Below, piece by piece: positions 55,326 through 64,000 of a stretch of 64,000 nucleotides of DNA. Below the pieces are notes generated by a model, which saw only the letters and a list, made by a program, of their open reading frames with translations, was not told the DNA's origin and ran no database searches. The stretch is from the NCBI RefSeq assembly GCF_963666195.1, contig NZ_OY762653.1:2344501-2408500 (forward strand), in the 5' to 3' direction. Each line of letters opens with the position of its first letter. Within the stretch, counting starts at the first letter, position 1. The position numbers and the translations under genes are program-made. Source of the DNA: Trichococcus shcherbakoviae (lineage in GTDB: Bacteria > Bacillota > Bacilli > Lactobacillales > Aerococcaceae).

Positions 55326-56582
55326 ATGTCCATCGGCTATGCCTGCCTCAACATCGGCACACCCAACACGAACATCCGAAGCCTCATGCAACGCAACGCG
55401 ATCCCGGAAAGGCTGACGGAGGTGACCGCGCACAACCTCGCCGCCCTGGAGCGGATGATCGACTACAACCGCAAGAACGACATCAAATTGTTCCGCATCA
55501 GTTCGGATCTGATCCCATTCGGTTCGAGTCCGGTCAATGCACTTGCTTGGCCGGAAATCCACAAAGAAGCCTTCGACCGCATCGGCTCCAAGATCCGAAA
55601 AAGCGGTATGCGCGTCTCCCTGCATCCGGGCCAATACACCGTCCTGAATTCGCCGACCGAAGACGTCGTCGCGCGCGCCATCGCCGATCTGATTTACCAC
55701 GACAGAATCCTGACCGCACTTGGGACCAATCAAACCAACAAAATCGTCCTGCATGTCGGGGGCATCTATGGGGATAAAAAAGAAGCACTTCAGCGCTTCG
55801 AACAGAATTTCCGCCGACTTCCGGAACCTGTCCAAAACCGGTTGATCATCGAGAACGACGATCGGCTCTACAACATCGAAGAGGTCCTCGAACTGGCGGA
55901 CCGACTCCAGATCCCTGCCGTCTACGATAATCTGCACCATGCCATCAATCCGTCTCCTTCAGGAGGCGCCGATCCATACTGGATCGCCGAAGCCAAAAAA
56001 ACCTGGAAAGAAGCGGATGGAAAGCAAAAAATCCATTACTCCCAGCAGGCGCCAGGCAAACGGCCCGGTGCCCATACCGATACGATCCACCTAGAGACTT
56101 TCCTAACTTTCCACGAACAGCTGGAGGACAAACAGATCGACATCATGCTGGAAGTGAAGGACAAAAACCTGTCCGCCATCAAATGCCAAAACGCGACGAC
56201 AATCGCGCCAAAAGCATCACTGTTGGAAAAAGAATGGGGCCGCTACAAGTACGCCATCCTCGAAAGATCGCCGGCGATTTATCAAGCCATCCGCACATTG
56301 CTGAAGGACAAAGAAGCCTACCCGGTCCAAGAATTCTATCGCCTCATCGACAGCGCCTTCGCTGTAGAAACAAATCCCGGCTACGCCGAAAACGCCGCAG
56401 CCCACGTATGGGGCTACTTCAAGAAACAAGCGAATGAAGCCGAGCGCAGACAGTACGAAAAGAACCTCAGCAACTACCGGAACAACACAGGCACGCTGGC
56501 AACATTGAAACGCCAGCTTTTTAAGCTAGCTGATAAATATGACTCGGAATATCTGTTGCAGTCTTTATACTTCTATCTATGA
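55326..56582 (+). CDS. uvsE: UV damage endonuclease UvsE
   Basis: Nicks DNA 5' of pyrimidine dimers and other lesions, starting alternative excision repair. TIM-barrel UvdE family: MSIGYACLNIGTP at the N-terminus, RISSDLIPFGS, VSLHPGQYTVLNSP, LHVGGIYGDK, LIIENDD and VYDNLHHAINP supply the His/Glu/Asp metal ligands, and the modified-Lys site lies in IMLEVKDKNLSA. 418 residues, longer than the ~300 of many homologues because of a C-terminal extension from about residue 320 seen in other Firmicutes. Start after AAAGGAGGG. Confidence 0.93.
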   Translation: MSIGYACLNIGTPNTNIRSLMQRNAIPERLTEVTAHNLAALERMIDYNRKNDIKLFRISSDLIPFGSSPVNALAWPEIHKEAFDRIGSKIRKSGMRVSLHPGQYTVLNSPTEDVVARAIADLIYHDRILTALGTNQTNKIVLHVGGIYGDKKEALQRFEQNFRRLPEPVQNRLIIENDDRLYNIEEVLELADRLQIPAVYDNLHHAINPSPSGGADPYWIAEAKKTWKEADGKQKIHYSQQAPGKRPGAHTDTIHLETFLTFHEQLEDKQIDIMLEVKDKNLSAIKCQNATTIAPKASLLEKEWGRYKYAILERSPAIYQAIRTLLKDKEAYPVQEFYRLIDSAFAVETNPGYAENAAAHVWGYFKKQANEAERRQYEKNLSNYRNNTGTLATLKRQLFKLADKYDSEYLLQSLYFYL

Positions 56583-56653
56583 TATCCATAGAGTGGGATG
56601 TCTCTATCTTATTTGGTTCTTAACGGTCAAAGAATCAGCTGTATACTTCAATA

Positions 56654-56709
56654 CGAATAGCCCTGCTAGGGTATGCGATATGGATTGCATACCCTAGCAG
56701 GGCTATTCG
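56654..56709. terminator. Perfect 23-base-pair inverted repeat
   Basis: CGAATAGCCCTGCTAGGG... and its exact complement, loop GATATGGATT, then GCAGTTTTCC. May be the uvsE terminator, though long and with a weak T-run; could also be a solo element of a mobile repeat. Confidence 0.6.
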
Positions 56710-56761
56710 CAGTTTTCCTGGACACCCATTCAATCAAAGCATCGATACGCGGGAGCAGAAC

Positions 56762-56956
56762 ATGCCTAACTTTATCTTTTCTACAGGCATCGGATTGGCC
56801 ATCCGCTTGGGCGATGTCATCAATGAAGGAGCCTTGTGGATGCCGCGTGCGATAACCAAATGGATGTCCAATGAAAAAAGGACACTTCTGCAAGATGGAT
56901 TCGTCCATACTTTAGTGACGATCATCGTCTTGTTCTGCGCAAGCGGAACAGCGTAA
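56762..56956 (+). CDS. Possible small membrane-associated protein
   Basis: 64 codons with GGGAGCAG just upstream of the ATG. MPNFIFSTGIGLAIRLGDVINEG, then a C-terminal hydrophobic helix (FVHTLVTIIVLFCASG). Not recognised. Might be a gene scrap rather than a gene. The 600 bases after it contain repeats and then AT-rich leader sequence. Confidence 0.3.
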   Translation: MPNFIFSTGIGLAIRLGDVINEGALWMPRAITKWMSNEKRTLLQDGFVHTLVTIIVLFCASGTA

Positions 56957-56979
56957 GAGGATTATCAAAAAAACTGAGA

Positions 56980-57130
56980 CTCTAGCCACCTCCGACGAAG
57001 ATCCGCCTCATCGGAGAACACTGCTGTGCCAGCAGTCCCATCTCCGCCGAGCGGCTGTTGACCGGAGGTGAGCGACTCGCAAGCAGCGCACCTCCGTCGG
57101 AGTTGTCTTAACTGGAGGTAACAAGCGTTC
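56980..57130. repeat. CTCCGACGA-type repeats before the exopolysaccharide cluster
   Basis: Inverted units CCTCCGACGAAG...CATCGGAG, TCTCCGCCGAGCGG, GACCGGAGGTGAG and ACCTCCGTCGGAG. Same family as at 50.9 kb. From 57130 to 57578 the DNA is AT-rich with no gene; it probably carries the promoter of the following cluster (TTGTAG...TATCAT near 57476-57495). Confidence 0.6.
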
Positions 57131-57578
57131 CGGAAAAGTGTTACCTGAAATTATGATTATTGGAATATAAAATAAGATGGCGATCAGAAAAGGATTATAA
57201 TAGAGGGCATGGTTTGCAAGAAAGAACTAACAAAGCGAAACTCTTGGGTGGGTATTGTATGATGCAAAATATTAAATATAAGGACGGTGCAATTCTTAAA
57301 AACACTAAATCGTAATTAAGCTTTTATTCTAATTTTCGGTATCAAAAACAAAAGGCTAGAATAGCGTGATTTCACAGTCTCTTCATAATGTATTCGTTTG
57401 CTTTCTTATCATTCGGCTTTAAAAAGTAAATTTTAAGTAAAACTTCAAAAAAAATTCTATTTTTGTGCAAAAACGGTTGTAGAAATGTTATCATTTAAAA
57501 TACTGAAAGATATTTTCTTTATGTGATTATATCTTAGACACAATTATAAGAAGAAAAAAATAATTATAGGGGTGCTGT

Positions 57579-58193
57579 ATGGAGTATTTGAAAGTAAAAA
57601 GAGTGATTGACTTAGTTCTTTCGGTATTGGCCGCAGTCATTTTATCGCCATTATTCTTAATTTTATTTATTGCAATAAAAATGGATACGCCGGGGCCAAT
57701 CTTCTTTAAACAAAAGAGAGTCGGCATCAATAAAACGCATTTCAATATTTTGAAGTTCCGTACGATGCGTATCGATACACCCAAGGACACACCAACGCAT
57801 TTATTAGGAAATCCAGATCAGTACATCACAAAGGTCGGCAAATTCCTGAGAAAAACAAGCCTGGATGAATTGCCTCAAATTTTCAATATCATCAAAGGCG
57901 AAATGTCTATCATTGGACCGCGCCCAGCATTGTGGAACCAGTACGACTTGATTGCTGAAAGAGATAAATACAATGCAAATGATGTTCGCCCTGGTTTGAC
58001 CGGTTGGGCTCAAATCAATGGCCGTGATGAGCTACCGATTACTGTCAAATCTGAGTTGGATGGAGAATACATTCAAAAAATGAATTTCGCTTTCGATGTG
58101 AAATGCTTTGTCGGAACCATAACGAGCGTTTTGAAAAGTGACGGAGTTATTGAAGGCGGCACAGGAACACTAAGTGAAGGAGGTAATCAATAG
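57579..58193 (+). CDS. Undecaprenyl-phosphate sugar phosphotransferase (priming enzyme)
   Basis: Starts exopolysaccharide or capsule repeat-unit synthesis by moving a sugar-1-phosphate onto undecaprenyl phosphate. 204 residues with one N-terminal membrane hairpin (RVIDLVLSVLAAVILSPLFLILF) and the bacterial sugar-transferase core: TPGPIFFKQKRVG, FKFRTM-type (LKFRTMR), SLDELPQIFNIIKGEMSIIGPRP with the catalytic Asp-Glu, and PGLTGWAQINGR. The short form lacks the extra N-terminal membrane helices of WcaJ/CpsE. Start after ATAGGGGTG. First gene of a cluster with AT-rich codons. Confidence 0.93.
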   Translation: MEYLKVKRVIDLVLSVLAAVILSPLFLILFIAIKMDTPGPIFFKQKRVGINKTHFNILKFRTMRIDTPKDTPTHLLGNPDQYITKVGKFLRKTSLDELPQIFNIIKGEMSIIGPRPALWNQYDLIAERDKYNANDVRPGLTGWAQINGRDELPITVKSELDGEYIQKMNFAFDVKCFVGTITSVLKSDGVIEGGTGTLSEGGNQ

Positions 58194-58195
58194 AA

Positions 58196-59059
58196 ATGAA
58201 GAGAATATTGCTTACAGGTGCCAATAGCTATATTGGCACCTGTTTTGAAAAATGGGTCTCACAGTGGCCGGAAGAATATCAAGTGGAAACTGTTGACACA
58301 AGAAATGGTGAATGGAAAGAACTTGATTTTTCTCCATACGACACGCTTTTTCACGTAGCGGGCATTGCCCACCAAGATGCGAAAGCTGATCAAGAAGAAC
58401 TCTACTACAAAGTTAATCGAGATCTTACTATTGAAATTGCTCAAAAAGCTAAAGCTGAAGGAGTCCAGCAGATCATCTTTATGAGCAGCATGATTGTTTA
58501 TGGTGCAAGCAGCAAAATTGGTGAAACCAAAATAATCACGAGAGATACAGTCCCGCAACCGGCTAATTTCTATGGGGACAGCAAACTACAGGCGGAACAA
58601 GGTATCCTTCCTTTACAGTCGGATGATTTCAATGTAGTAGTTATACGTCCGCCAATGATATACGGTAAGGGCTCAAAAGGGAACTATCCGTTATTGGCAA
58701 AGTTTGCTAATAAATCACCCATATTTCCAGATATCGACAATCAAAGAAGTATGCTTCATATCGATAATTTAACTGAATTTATTCGATTAATGATTGTAAA
58801 TGAGGAAAAGGGCATCTTTTTTCCACAGAATGAAGAATATATAAAGACCTCAGAAATGGTAAGCTTAATAGCTGAAGCTAATGGGAAAAAAATCAGATTG
58901 ATTTACCTATTTAATCCTACACTGAAAATATTAAGTAGAAAAGTAAACGTCATAAACAAAGTGTTTGGGAGTTTATTATATGATAAAGAAATTTCAATGT
59001 ATAAAAAAAGTTATCAAATAAATAATTTGCGAAAATCAATAAATAAAACGGAGGGCTAG
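58196..59059 (+). CDS. NAD-dependent sugar epimerase/dehydratase
   Basis: Short-chain dehydrogenase-type nucleotide-sugar enzyme. Rossmann motif LLTGANSYIGTCFEKW, active-site region MSSMIVYG with YGDSKLQAEQ (Tyr-x3-Lys), and PPMIYGKGSKGNYPLL. 287 residues. Two bases after the priming transferase stop, with AAGGAGG inside the end of that gene. It likely prepares or modifies a nucleotide sugar, possibly a 4-epimerase or reductase; exact reaction unknown. Confidence 0.88.
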   Translation: MKRILLTGANSYIGTCFEKWVSQWPEEYQVETVDTRNGEWKELDFSPYDTLFHVAGIAHQDAKADQEELYYKVNRDLTIEIAQKAKAEGVQQIIFMSSMIVYGASSKIGETKIITRDTVPQPANFYGDSKLQAEQGILPLQSDDFNVVVIRPPMIYGKGSKGNYPLLAKFANKSPIFPDIDNQRSMLHIDNLTEFIRLMIVNEEKGIFFPQNEEYIKTSEMVSLIAEANGKKIRLIYLFNPTLKILSRKVNVINKVFGSLLYDKEISMYKKSYQINNLRKSINKTEG

Positions 59060-59063
59060 CATT

Positions 59064-60224
59064 TTGAAAAAAGCATTAATGTTTGCATCTGTTGCTTCAA
59101 TGATAGATTTATTTAATATGGATAATATTAAGATATTAGAAGATTTAGGTTATACAGTTGATGTTGCTTGTAATTTTGAACAAGGTAGTATTACTTCTCA
59201 AGACAAAGTGAACGAATTCAGAGAGGAGTTAGAAAAAAAGGGAATTAGCGCCTATCATATTCCTGTACCAAGAAAAATTATAGCAATTGGCTCGATGATG
59301 AAGGCTTATAAAAAATTAAGTGAGTTGTTGAAGGAGAACAATTATGATATTGTTCACTGTCACTCCCCTATCGGTGGGGTTATTGCAAGAATGGCTTGTA
59401 AAAAATATCGAAAAAGTGGCACAAAGGTTATTTATACAGCTCATGGATTTCATTTTTATACAGGAGCCCCTATACTTAATTGGATTTTATTTTATCCTAT
59501 TGAAAGATATTGCGCTAAATGTACAGATGTTATTATAACTATAAATTTAGAAGACTACAGTAGAGCAAAGAATTTCAAATCAAAAAAAATTGAATATGTT
59601 CCTGGAATTGGGATAGATGTAAAGTCAATTCAATCATCGAGAGCAGATAAAAAAATGATTCGCACAAAACTGGGTATCAATAATGAAGATTTTTTGCTCT
59701 TTAGTGCAGGACAGCTTTCAAAACGTAAGAATCATGAAGTTATCATTAATGCTCTATCTAAAGTGAAATCAAACAATGTAAAGTTCTTACTTTGCGGTTT
59801 GGGGGAGCTTGAGGATTATTTAAAGAATCTTTCAGAAAAGCTAGGCATTGAAGACAGAGTGATTTTTGCTGGGTATAGGAATGATGTGAAAGAATTGCTT
59901 TATGCTGCGGATTGTTTTGTATTTCCATCACTACAAGAAGGCCTACCAGTAGCTTTGATGGAGGCGATGGCAGTAGGAATACCTGTTATTTGTACAGATA
60001 TTAGAGGCAATACAGATCTAATTAAAAATGGAAAAGGTGGGTATATTTTAAAAACTGATGATGTAGATGGATTTGCTGAGAAGATTGATGAAGTAAACAG
60101 AGACAGATTATTGGCGCAAAAATTTTGTGATACAAATATAAATACTATTAAACAATTTGATTCAAATATAATAAAAGAGCATATGAATATAATATACAGT
60201 TCTATAAATAAAGAAAATTACTAA
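59064..60224 (+). CDS. Glycosyltransferase family 4 (GT-B)
   Basis: 386 residues, TTG start after CGGAGGG. N-terminal GT-B half with VHCHSPIGGVIARMA and YTAHGFHFYTGAP; C-terminal GT1 domain with FSAGQLSKRKNHEVII, VIFAGYRNDVKELLYAADCFVFPSLQEGLPVALMEAMAVGIPVI carrying the sugar-nucleotide Glu (E-x7-E type). Adds a sugar to the lipid-linked repeat unit in the cytoplasm. The HGFHFY pattern is common in EpsF/CapM-like enzymes. Confidence 0.9.
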   Translation: MKKALMFASVASMIDLFNMDNIKILEDLGYTVDVACNFEQGSITSQDKVNEFREELEKKGISAYHIPVPRKIIAIGSMMKAYKKLSELLKENNYDIVHCHSPIGGVIARMACKKYRKSGTKVIYTAHGFHFYTGAPILNWILFYPIERYCAKCTDVIITINLEDYSRAKNFKSKKIEYVPGIGIDVKSIQSSRADKKMIRTKLGINNEDFLLFSAGQLSKRKNHEVIINALSKVKSNNVKFLLCGLGELEDYLKNLSEKLGIEDRVIFAGYRNDVKELLYAADCFVFPSLQEGLPVALMEAMAVGIPVICTDIRGNTDLIKNGKGGYILKTDDVDGFAEKIDEVNRDRLLAQKFCDTNINTIKQFDSNIIKEHMNIIYSSINKENY

Positions 60225-60283
60225 GGTTTTGTTAGAAAATGCAAAAATAATAGTAAATTTCTCATTTGTGAAGGGATGATGAA

Positions 60284-61417
60284 ATGAACCATAAGCGTAT
60301 AGTTTTCTTACGCTCAAACCCTGTTTCGCCAGATTCAAGAGTTGAAAAAGAAGTAAATTGTCTCATCAAAGAAGGCTATGATGTAAAAATTGTTGCATGG
60401 GATAGATACAGTAAGCGTGGTATTGAAGTATCAAATTTAAATTTTGAAAATGGAAAGTCAAAAATATACCGAGTAGGTATTCCAGCTTCATTTGGAGGAG
60501 GAGTAAAAAAGAATTTATATCCACTATTAAAATTTCAATTAAACTTAGCAATATGGTTAATCAAAAATCGAAAAAGCTTTGATATTATTCATGCATGTGA
60601 TTTTGATACGGCAAATACTGCATTGCTATGTGCAAAAATACTTAATAAAAAAATTGTATACGATATTTTTGATTATTATGTTGATGCTTTCAATATACCT
60701 AGATATTTAAAAAATTCTGTAGAAAAATTGGATCATAAAATAATTAATACAGCAGATGCAGTTATTATATGTTCAGAACAACGAAAAAAGCAGATAAAAG
60801 GTACTAGTCCAAATAAACTAACCGTAATACATAATTCACCTCCAATAATAGAAAATAAAAAAAGAGTAGATGAATTTAGTGAAGATATAATAAAAATTTG
60901 CTATGTGGGAATTTTGGAAGAGAGGAGATTTTTAAAAGAATTAACAGAAATTATTGCAAATAATTCTAACTATGAATTTCATGTTGGGGGATTCGGAATT
61001 CTTGAAGGATATTTTAAAGAAAAATCAAGAGAATGTTCAAATATATTTTATTATGGAAAATTATCATATAGCAAAGCTTTAGAGTTAGAAGGAAATTGTG
61101 ATATTATGACAGCAATTTATGATCCCGAAGTTCCAAATCATTACTATGCAGCCCCGAATAAGTTTTATGAAGCATTAATGCTTGGAAAGCCAATTATTAT
61201 GGTTAATAATACTGGAATGGACGATATCGTTTCTCGAAATAATATCGGTGAAGTAGTAGAGTACAATGAAGAAAGCCTTAAGCTTGGATTGAAAAATCTA
61301 ATAATTCGTAAATCTGAGTGGGCAGAGATTTCATGTAAGATGAAAAAACTTTACGAAAAAGATTATAGTTGGAATGAAATGGAGAGACGATTAATTAATT
61401 TGTACAAAAGTATATAA
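60284..61417 (+). CDS. Glycosyltransferase family 4 (GT-B), second
   Basis: 377 residues. N-terminal VFLRSNPVSPDSRVEKEVNCLIKEGYDVKIVAWDR, HACDFDTANTAL; C-terminal ICYVGILEERRFL, YYAAPNKFYEALMLGKPIIM and a Glu in the donor-binding loop. Codons are strongly AT-biased, more so than the first three genes of the cluster. Start after GAAGGGATGATGA. Acceptor and donor unknown. Confidence 0.88.
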   Translation: MNHKRIVFLRSNPVSPDSRVEKEVNCLIKEGYDVKIVAWDRYSKRGIEVSNLNFENGKSKIYRVGIPASFGGGVKKNLYPLLKFQLNLAIWLIKNRKSFDIIHACDFDTANTALLCAKILNKKIVYDIFDYYVDAFNIPRYLKNSVEKLDHKIINTADAVIICSEQRKKQIKGTSPNKLTVIHNSPPIIENKKRVDEFSEDIIKICYVGILEERRFLKELTEIIANNSNYEFHVGGFGILEGYFKEKSRECSNIFYYGKLSYSKALELEGNCDIMTAIYDPEVPNHYYAAPNKFYEALMLGKPIIMVNNTGMDDIVSRNNIGEVVEYNEESLKLGLKNLIIRKSEWAEISCKMKKLYEKDYSWNEMERRLINLYKSI

Positions 61418-61497
61418 TTGAAATTAAGTAAGATTGAAATTTTTGTTCTCAAGAGACATAGTTTACAGACTGTATCTTTAAAAATAGGAGGGTATAA

Positions 61498-62394
61498 ATG
61501 AAGCCAACAATAACAGTTTTCACACCAACGTATAATAGAGCACATTTGCTACATATGTGTTACGAGAGTTTAAAAAATCAAACCATCAAGGATTTCTGTT
61601 GGTTAATTATAGATGATGGATCTACAGATGAAACGAAATTATTAGTTGAATCGTGGATTAGAGAATCCAATGATTTCGAGATTAAGTATTCTTTCAAGAA
61701 AAATGGAGGGCTGCATACTGGCTATAATTTAGCTATAGAAATAATGGACACAGAATTATGTATTTGTATTGATTCAGATGACTATATGCCTGATAATGCC
61801 ATTGAGAAAATCCTTAAACTATGGGAAAAAGAAAAAGACGTTAAGTTCGCGGGAATTATCGGATTAGATTTCAACACAAAAAATGAAATTATAGGAGAAC
61901 CTCTACCGGATGTAAAAGATGTTGATTTAAATGAATTAATGATTACAAAGAAATTAGTCGGTGATAAAAAAATAGTTATGAGAACGGAACTTTATAAGAA
62001 AGTTGCACCTATGCCAACTTTAAATAATGAGAAGAATTTCAATCCAAACTATATGAATGTGTTGATTGGAGAAGATTATAGGTTTCTTGTTTTAAATGAA
62101 AATTTGTGTTTTGTAGAATATTTGGAAGAAGGAATGACAAAAAATATATTCAATCAGTATGTAGATAGTCCCAACAGTTTTGCACAAATCCGGATATTAT
62201 ATATGAATTTAAAAAAATCAAGCTTACTTTTTAAAGTGAAAAATGCAATTCATTATACTTCAAGTTGTATTATAGCGAAAAAATATAAACATATAATTAC
62301 TAAGTCTCCAAATAAGCTATTAACGGCTTTAATGTTTCCTTTTGGGTGTCTTCTAACAATGTATATTAGATACAATATACACTACAAAAGATAG
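61498..62394 (+). CDS. Glycosyltransferase family 2 (GT-A)
   Basis: 298 residues. VFTPTYNRAHLLHMCYESLKNQTIKDFCWLIIDDGSTD is the classical GT2 N-terminus; CICIDSDDYMPDNAIEK holds the metal-binding DxD-type motif. The middle GEDYRFLVLNE supplies the likely base. Start after AGGAGGG. AT-rich. Works with the neighbouring transferases on the repeat unit. Confidence 0.9.
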   Translation: MKPTITVFTPTYNRAHLLHMCYESLKNQTIKDFCWLIIDDGSTDETKLLVESWIRESNDFEIKYSFKKNGGLHTGYNLAIEIMDTELCICIDSDDYMPDNAIEKILKLWEKEKDVKFAGIIGLDFNTKNEIIGEPLPDVKDVDLNELMITKKLVGDKKIVMRTELYKKVAPMPTLNNEKNFNPNYMNVLIGEDYRFLVLNENLCFVEYLEEGMTKNIFNQYVDSPNSFAQIRILYMNLKKSSLLFKVKNAIHYTSSCIIAKKYKHIITKSPNKLLTALMFPFGCLLTMYIRYNIHYKR

Positions 62395-62405
62395 GGGATC
62401 ATAAT

Positions 62406-63548
62406 ATGCTGATTTTTTGGATAATATTGGTGTGGGTTTCTTTGTTTGGAATTATTGGAACTCATATTAAGAAAGATGTAGTATTAGTTGAAGGATATGA
62501 ACTAAATAAAGTTAATTTATTCATGGCGATATTAGTAATGGTAGTAATTGTTTTTTTTGCAGGGTTACGTTCTGGAGTTGCAGACACAGGTGCGTATATA
62601 TCTTGGTTTAATTCAATGCCTAATAATTTTAATGATATTCCAGGTTATTTAAGACAGGAGGAAAAAGATTTAGGATTTGTTTTGCTTTCTTCGATATTTA
62701 AAACTTTATTATCAAGTGATTATCAAGTGTGGCTATTCGCAATCGTAACATTAAGTTGTATACCGATTTTTAAGACGTTATACAAGTATTCGGTCAATTA
62801 TTTTTTTAGTATGTTTCTATTTGTCACCTCATGTTATTTTACGTGGCTCTTCAATGGGGCACGTCAATTCTTGGTTGCAGCATTACTTTTTGGGTGTTTT
62901 AGACTTATTATCAAAAAAAAAACAATAACGTTTTTAATAGTAGTCATTCTGCTTTCAACTGTTCATGCGTCTGCAGTAATACTGATTCCAGTTTACTTTA
63001 TTGTTAATACAGAACCATGGGGAAGAAAAATGAGTGTATTTAGCATTATGATCATTTTAAGTGTAGTGTTTGTGGATAAATTGTTAAATGTTTTTAATGG
63101 CGCCATTTCAGATACTCCGTATTCTGTTATGACAGAACAATTTAAAGTGGATGATGGAGTAAATATAATTAGAGTACTTTTTGAAGCAGTTCCAGTAATG
63201 ATTGCGTTTTGGAATAGGAAATATATTAAAAAGATAGCTCCTGAGTATATTAAAATCGCTATAAATATGTCGATGATTGCGGTGGGCTTTTTTTTATTAG
63301 GTACTGTGACAAGCGGTATATTTATTGGACGGATGCCTATTTATTTTTCTTTATATAATTTAATTTTAATACCTTGGTTGTTGACTAATGTATTTAGCAA
63401 AAAATCTAAGTTAATAGTGTATTATATGTTCATAATTATTTACTTAGTATTTTTCTTTTATCAAATGGTAATTGCGTGGGCTGGTTTTGGGTATATTAGT
63501 GAGGTATTAAATATCTACAGAAGATGGATGACAAACTATTTTTATTAA
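62406..63548 (+). CDS. EpsG/Wzy-like polysaccharide polymerase
   Basis: 380 residues with about ten membrane segments; FFAGLRSGVADTGAYISWF near residue 55, then FLFVTSCYFTWLFNGARQFLVAALLFGCF and STVHASAVILIPVYF, the RxxVxxD...NGxRQ...H pattern of EpsG-type polymerases. Likely joins flipped repeat units outside the membrane. Start after ATAGGGGATCAT. A flippase (Wzx) is not yet seen and should lie beyond the window. Confidence 0.85.
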   Translation: MLIFWIILVWVSLFGIIGTHIKKDVVLVEGYELNKVNLFMAILVMVVIVFFAGLRSGVADTGAYISWFNSMPNNFNDIPGYLRQEEKDLGFVLLSSIFKTLLSSDYQVWLFAIVTLSCIPIFKTLYKYSVNYFFSMFLFVTSCYFTWLFNGARQFLVAALLFGCFRLIIKKKTITFLIVVILLSTVHASAVILIPVYFIVNTEPWGRKMSVFSIMIILSVVFVDKLLNVFNGAISDTPYSVMTEQFKVDDGVNIIRVLFEAVPVMIAFWNRKYIKKIAPEYIKIAINMSMIAVGFFLLGTVTSGIFIGRMPIYFSLYNLILIPWLLTNVFSKKSKLIVYYMFIIIYLVFFFYQMVIAWAGFGYISEVLNIYRRWMTNYFY

Positions 63549-63573
63549 TATGAATATTTTAGAGGTGAAAAGT

Positions 63574-64000
63574 ATGAAGAAAGTATTGTTTTTGATTCCT
63601 AGTTTAAGTCATGGAGGAGCCGAGAAAGTATTAGTGAATCTAGTAAACAATCTAGATGAAGGAAAATATGATATAACAGTAAAAACTATTTTGGATATAG
63701 GAATTAATAAACAATATCTTGCTAACAACATAAAGTATAAAAGTATCTTCAAAAAAAACTTCAGAGGGAGCACTTGGTTTTTAAAGTTATTCCCATTAAA
63801 CCTTGCATATAGATTGTTTGTAGAAGATGGATACGATATTGAAATTGCATATTTGGAAGGTGCTTCAGTGAGATTAATTAGTGAGGCTAATGAGAAATAT
63901 AAATCAAAAAAAATAGCGTGGATACACACAGAATTTTACAATGAATCGGATTTGGCTATAGGTTTTAGAAATTATAAGGAAGGGAAAAAATGCTACGAAA
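63574..64000 (+). CDS. Glycosyltransferase family 4, N-terminal part (runs off window)
   Basis: Starts MKKVLFLIPSLSHGGAEKVLVNLVNNL after GAGGTG, the usual N-terminus of GT4 enzymes with the GGAE motif, then FLKLFPLNLAYRLFVEDGYDIEIAYLEG and KKIAWIHTEF. 142 codons are visible, without a stop; the C-terminal donor-binding half lies outside. It extends the exopolysaccharide cluster. Confidence 0.88.
   Translation, partial: MKKVLFLIPSLSHGGAEKVLVNLVNNLDEGKYDITVKTILDIGINKQYLANNIKYKSIFKKNFRGSTWFLKLFPLNLAYRLFVEDGYDIEIAYLEGASVRLISEANEKYKSKKIAWIHTEFYNESDLAIGFRNYKEGKKCYE

Overview
The window looks like a chromosomal segment of a low-to-moderate GC Gram-positive of the order Lactobacillales. Strong AGGAGG-type ribosome sites, sucrose and alpha-glucoside PTS operons, an OpuA-type osmolyte importer, an LCP cell-wall protein, lipoboxes and an exopolysaccharide locus all fit. 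A Carnobacteriaceae member such as Trichococcus is my best guess, but this is inference from gene content and style, not a database match. Most core genes are GC-moderate. The blocks at about 44.3-49.2 kb and from 57.5 kb to the end are clearly AT-rich and look acquired.

Layout. 0-4 kb: a leucine-rich-repeat lipoprotein, an LCP protein and a cysteine synthase-like enzyme. 4.1-10 kb: a sucrose locus in which the same catabolite-controlled promoter/operator block occurs three times: before a decayed scrA'-'scrB remnant, before an extra PTS EIIBC gene, and before intact scrA-scrB. 10.2-14.1 kb: RpiR regulator, PTS EIICB and GH4 6-phospho-alpha-glucosidase. 14.7-17.7 kb: glycine betaine importer opuAA-AB-AC. 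18.1-19.5 kb: Fic protein and HicB-like antitoxin between two similar terminators.

20.1-26.2 kb is the most striking metabolic unit: a class III aminotransferase, two PII proteins of the NifI1/NifI2 type, a TauABC-like importer and an iron-alcohol-dehydrogenase-family reductase. The simplest reading is nitrogen scavenging from taurine or a similar aminoalkyl-sulfonate (transamination, then reduction of the aldehyde), with two PII sensors built in although no nitrogenase is present. 26.5-36.9 kb: MacB-type ABC exporter with TetR regulator between palindromic repeats, a frameshifted AEC transporter, TauE/SafE and YeiH-type anion transporters with a LysR regulator, a lipoprotein-GH16 pair, and GMP reductase.

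37.8-40.7 kb: an IS1634-like element has split a small secreted-peptide gene that lies divergent to an HTH-TPR (RRNPP-type) regulator; removing the IS restores a 68-residue peptide. 40.9-43.7 kb: a dinucleotide-binding oxidoreductase, tRNA-Arg(CCT), a small membrane protein and aminopeptidase PepS. 44.3-49.2 kb: a putative defence island with an AbiEi-like regulator plus AbiC-like membrane protein, and, convergent to it, a coupled pair (DGQHR-like protein plus HEPN-like protein) that I cannot assign to a known system. A decayed GH1 glucosidase fragment sits between them.

49.3-57 kb: coiled-coil protein, flavodoxin, a four-domain CoA-disulfide-reductase/rhodanese/TusA/DsrE fusion, a Gfo/Idh/MocA oxidoreductase and UvsE endonuclease. 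57.6-64 kb: start of an exopolysaccharide cluster (priming transferase, epimerase, four glycosyltransferases, polymerase-like membrane protein), running off the end. Several families of GC-rich palindromic repeats fill the intergenic spaces.
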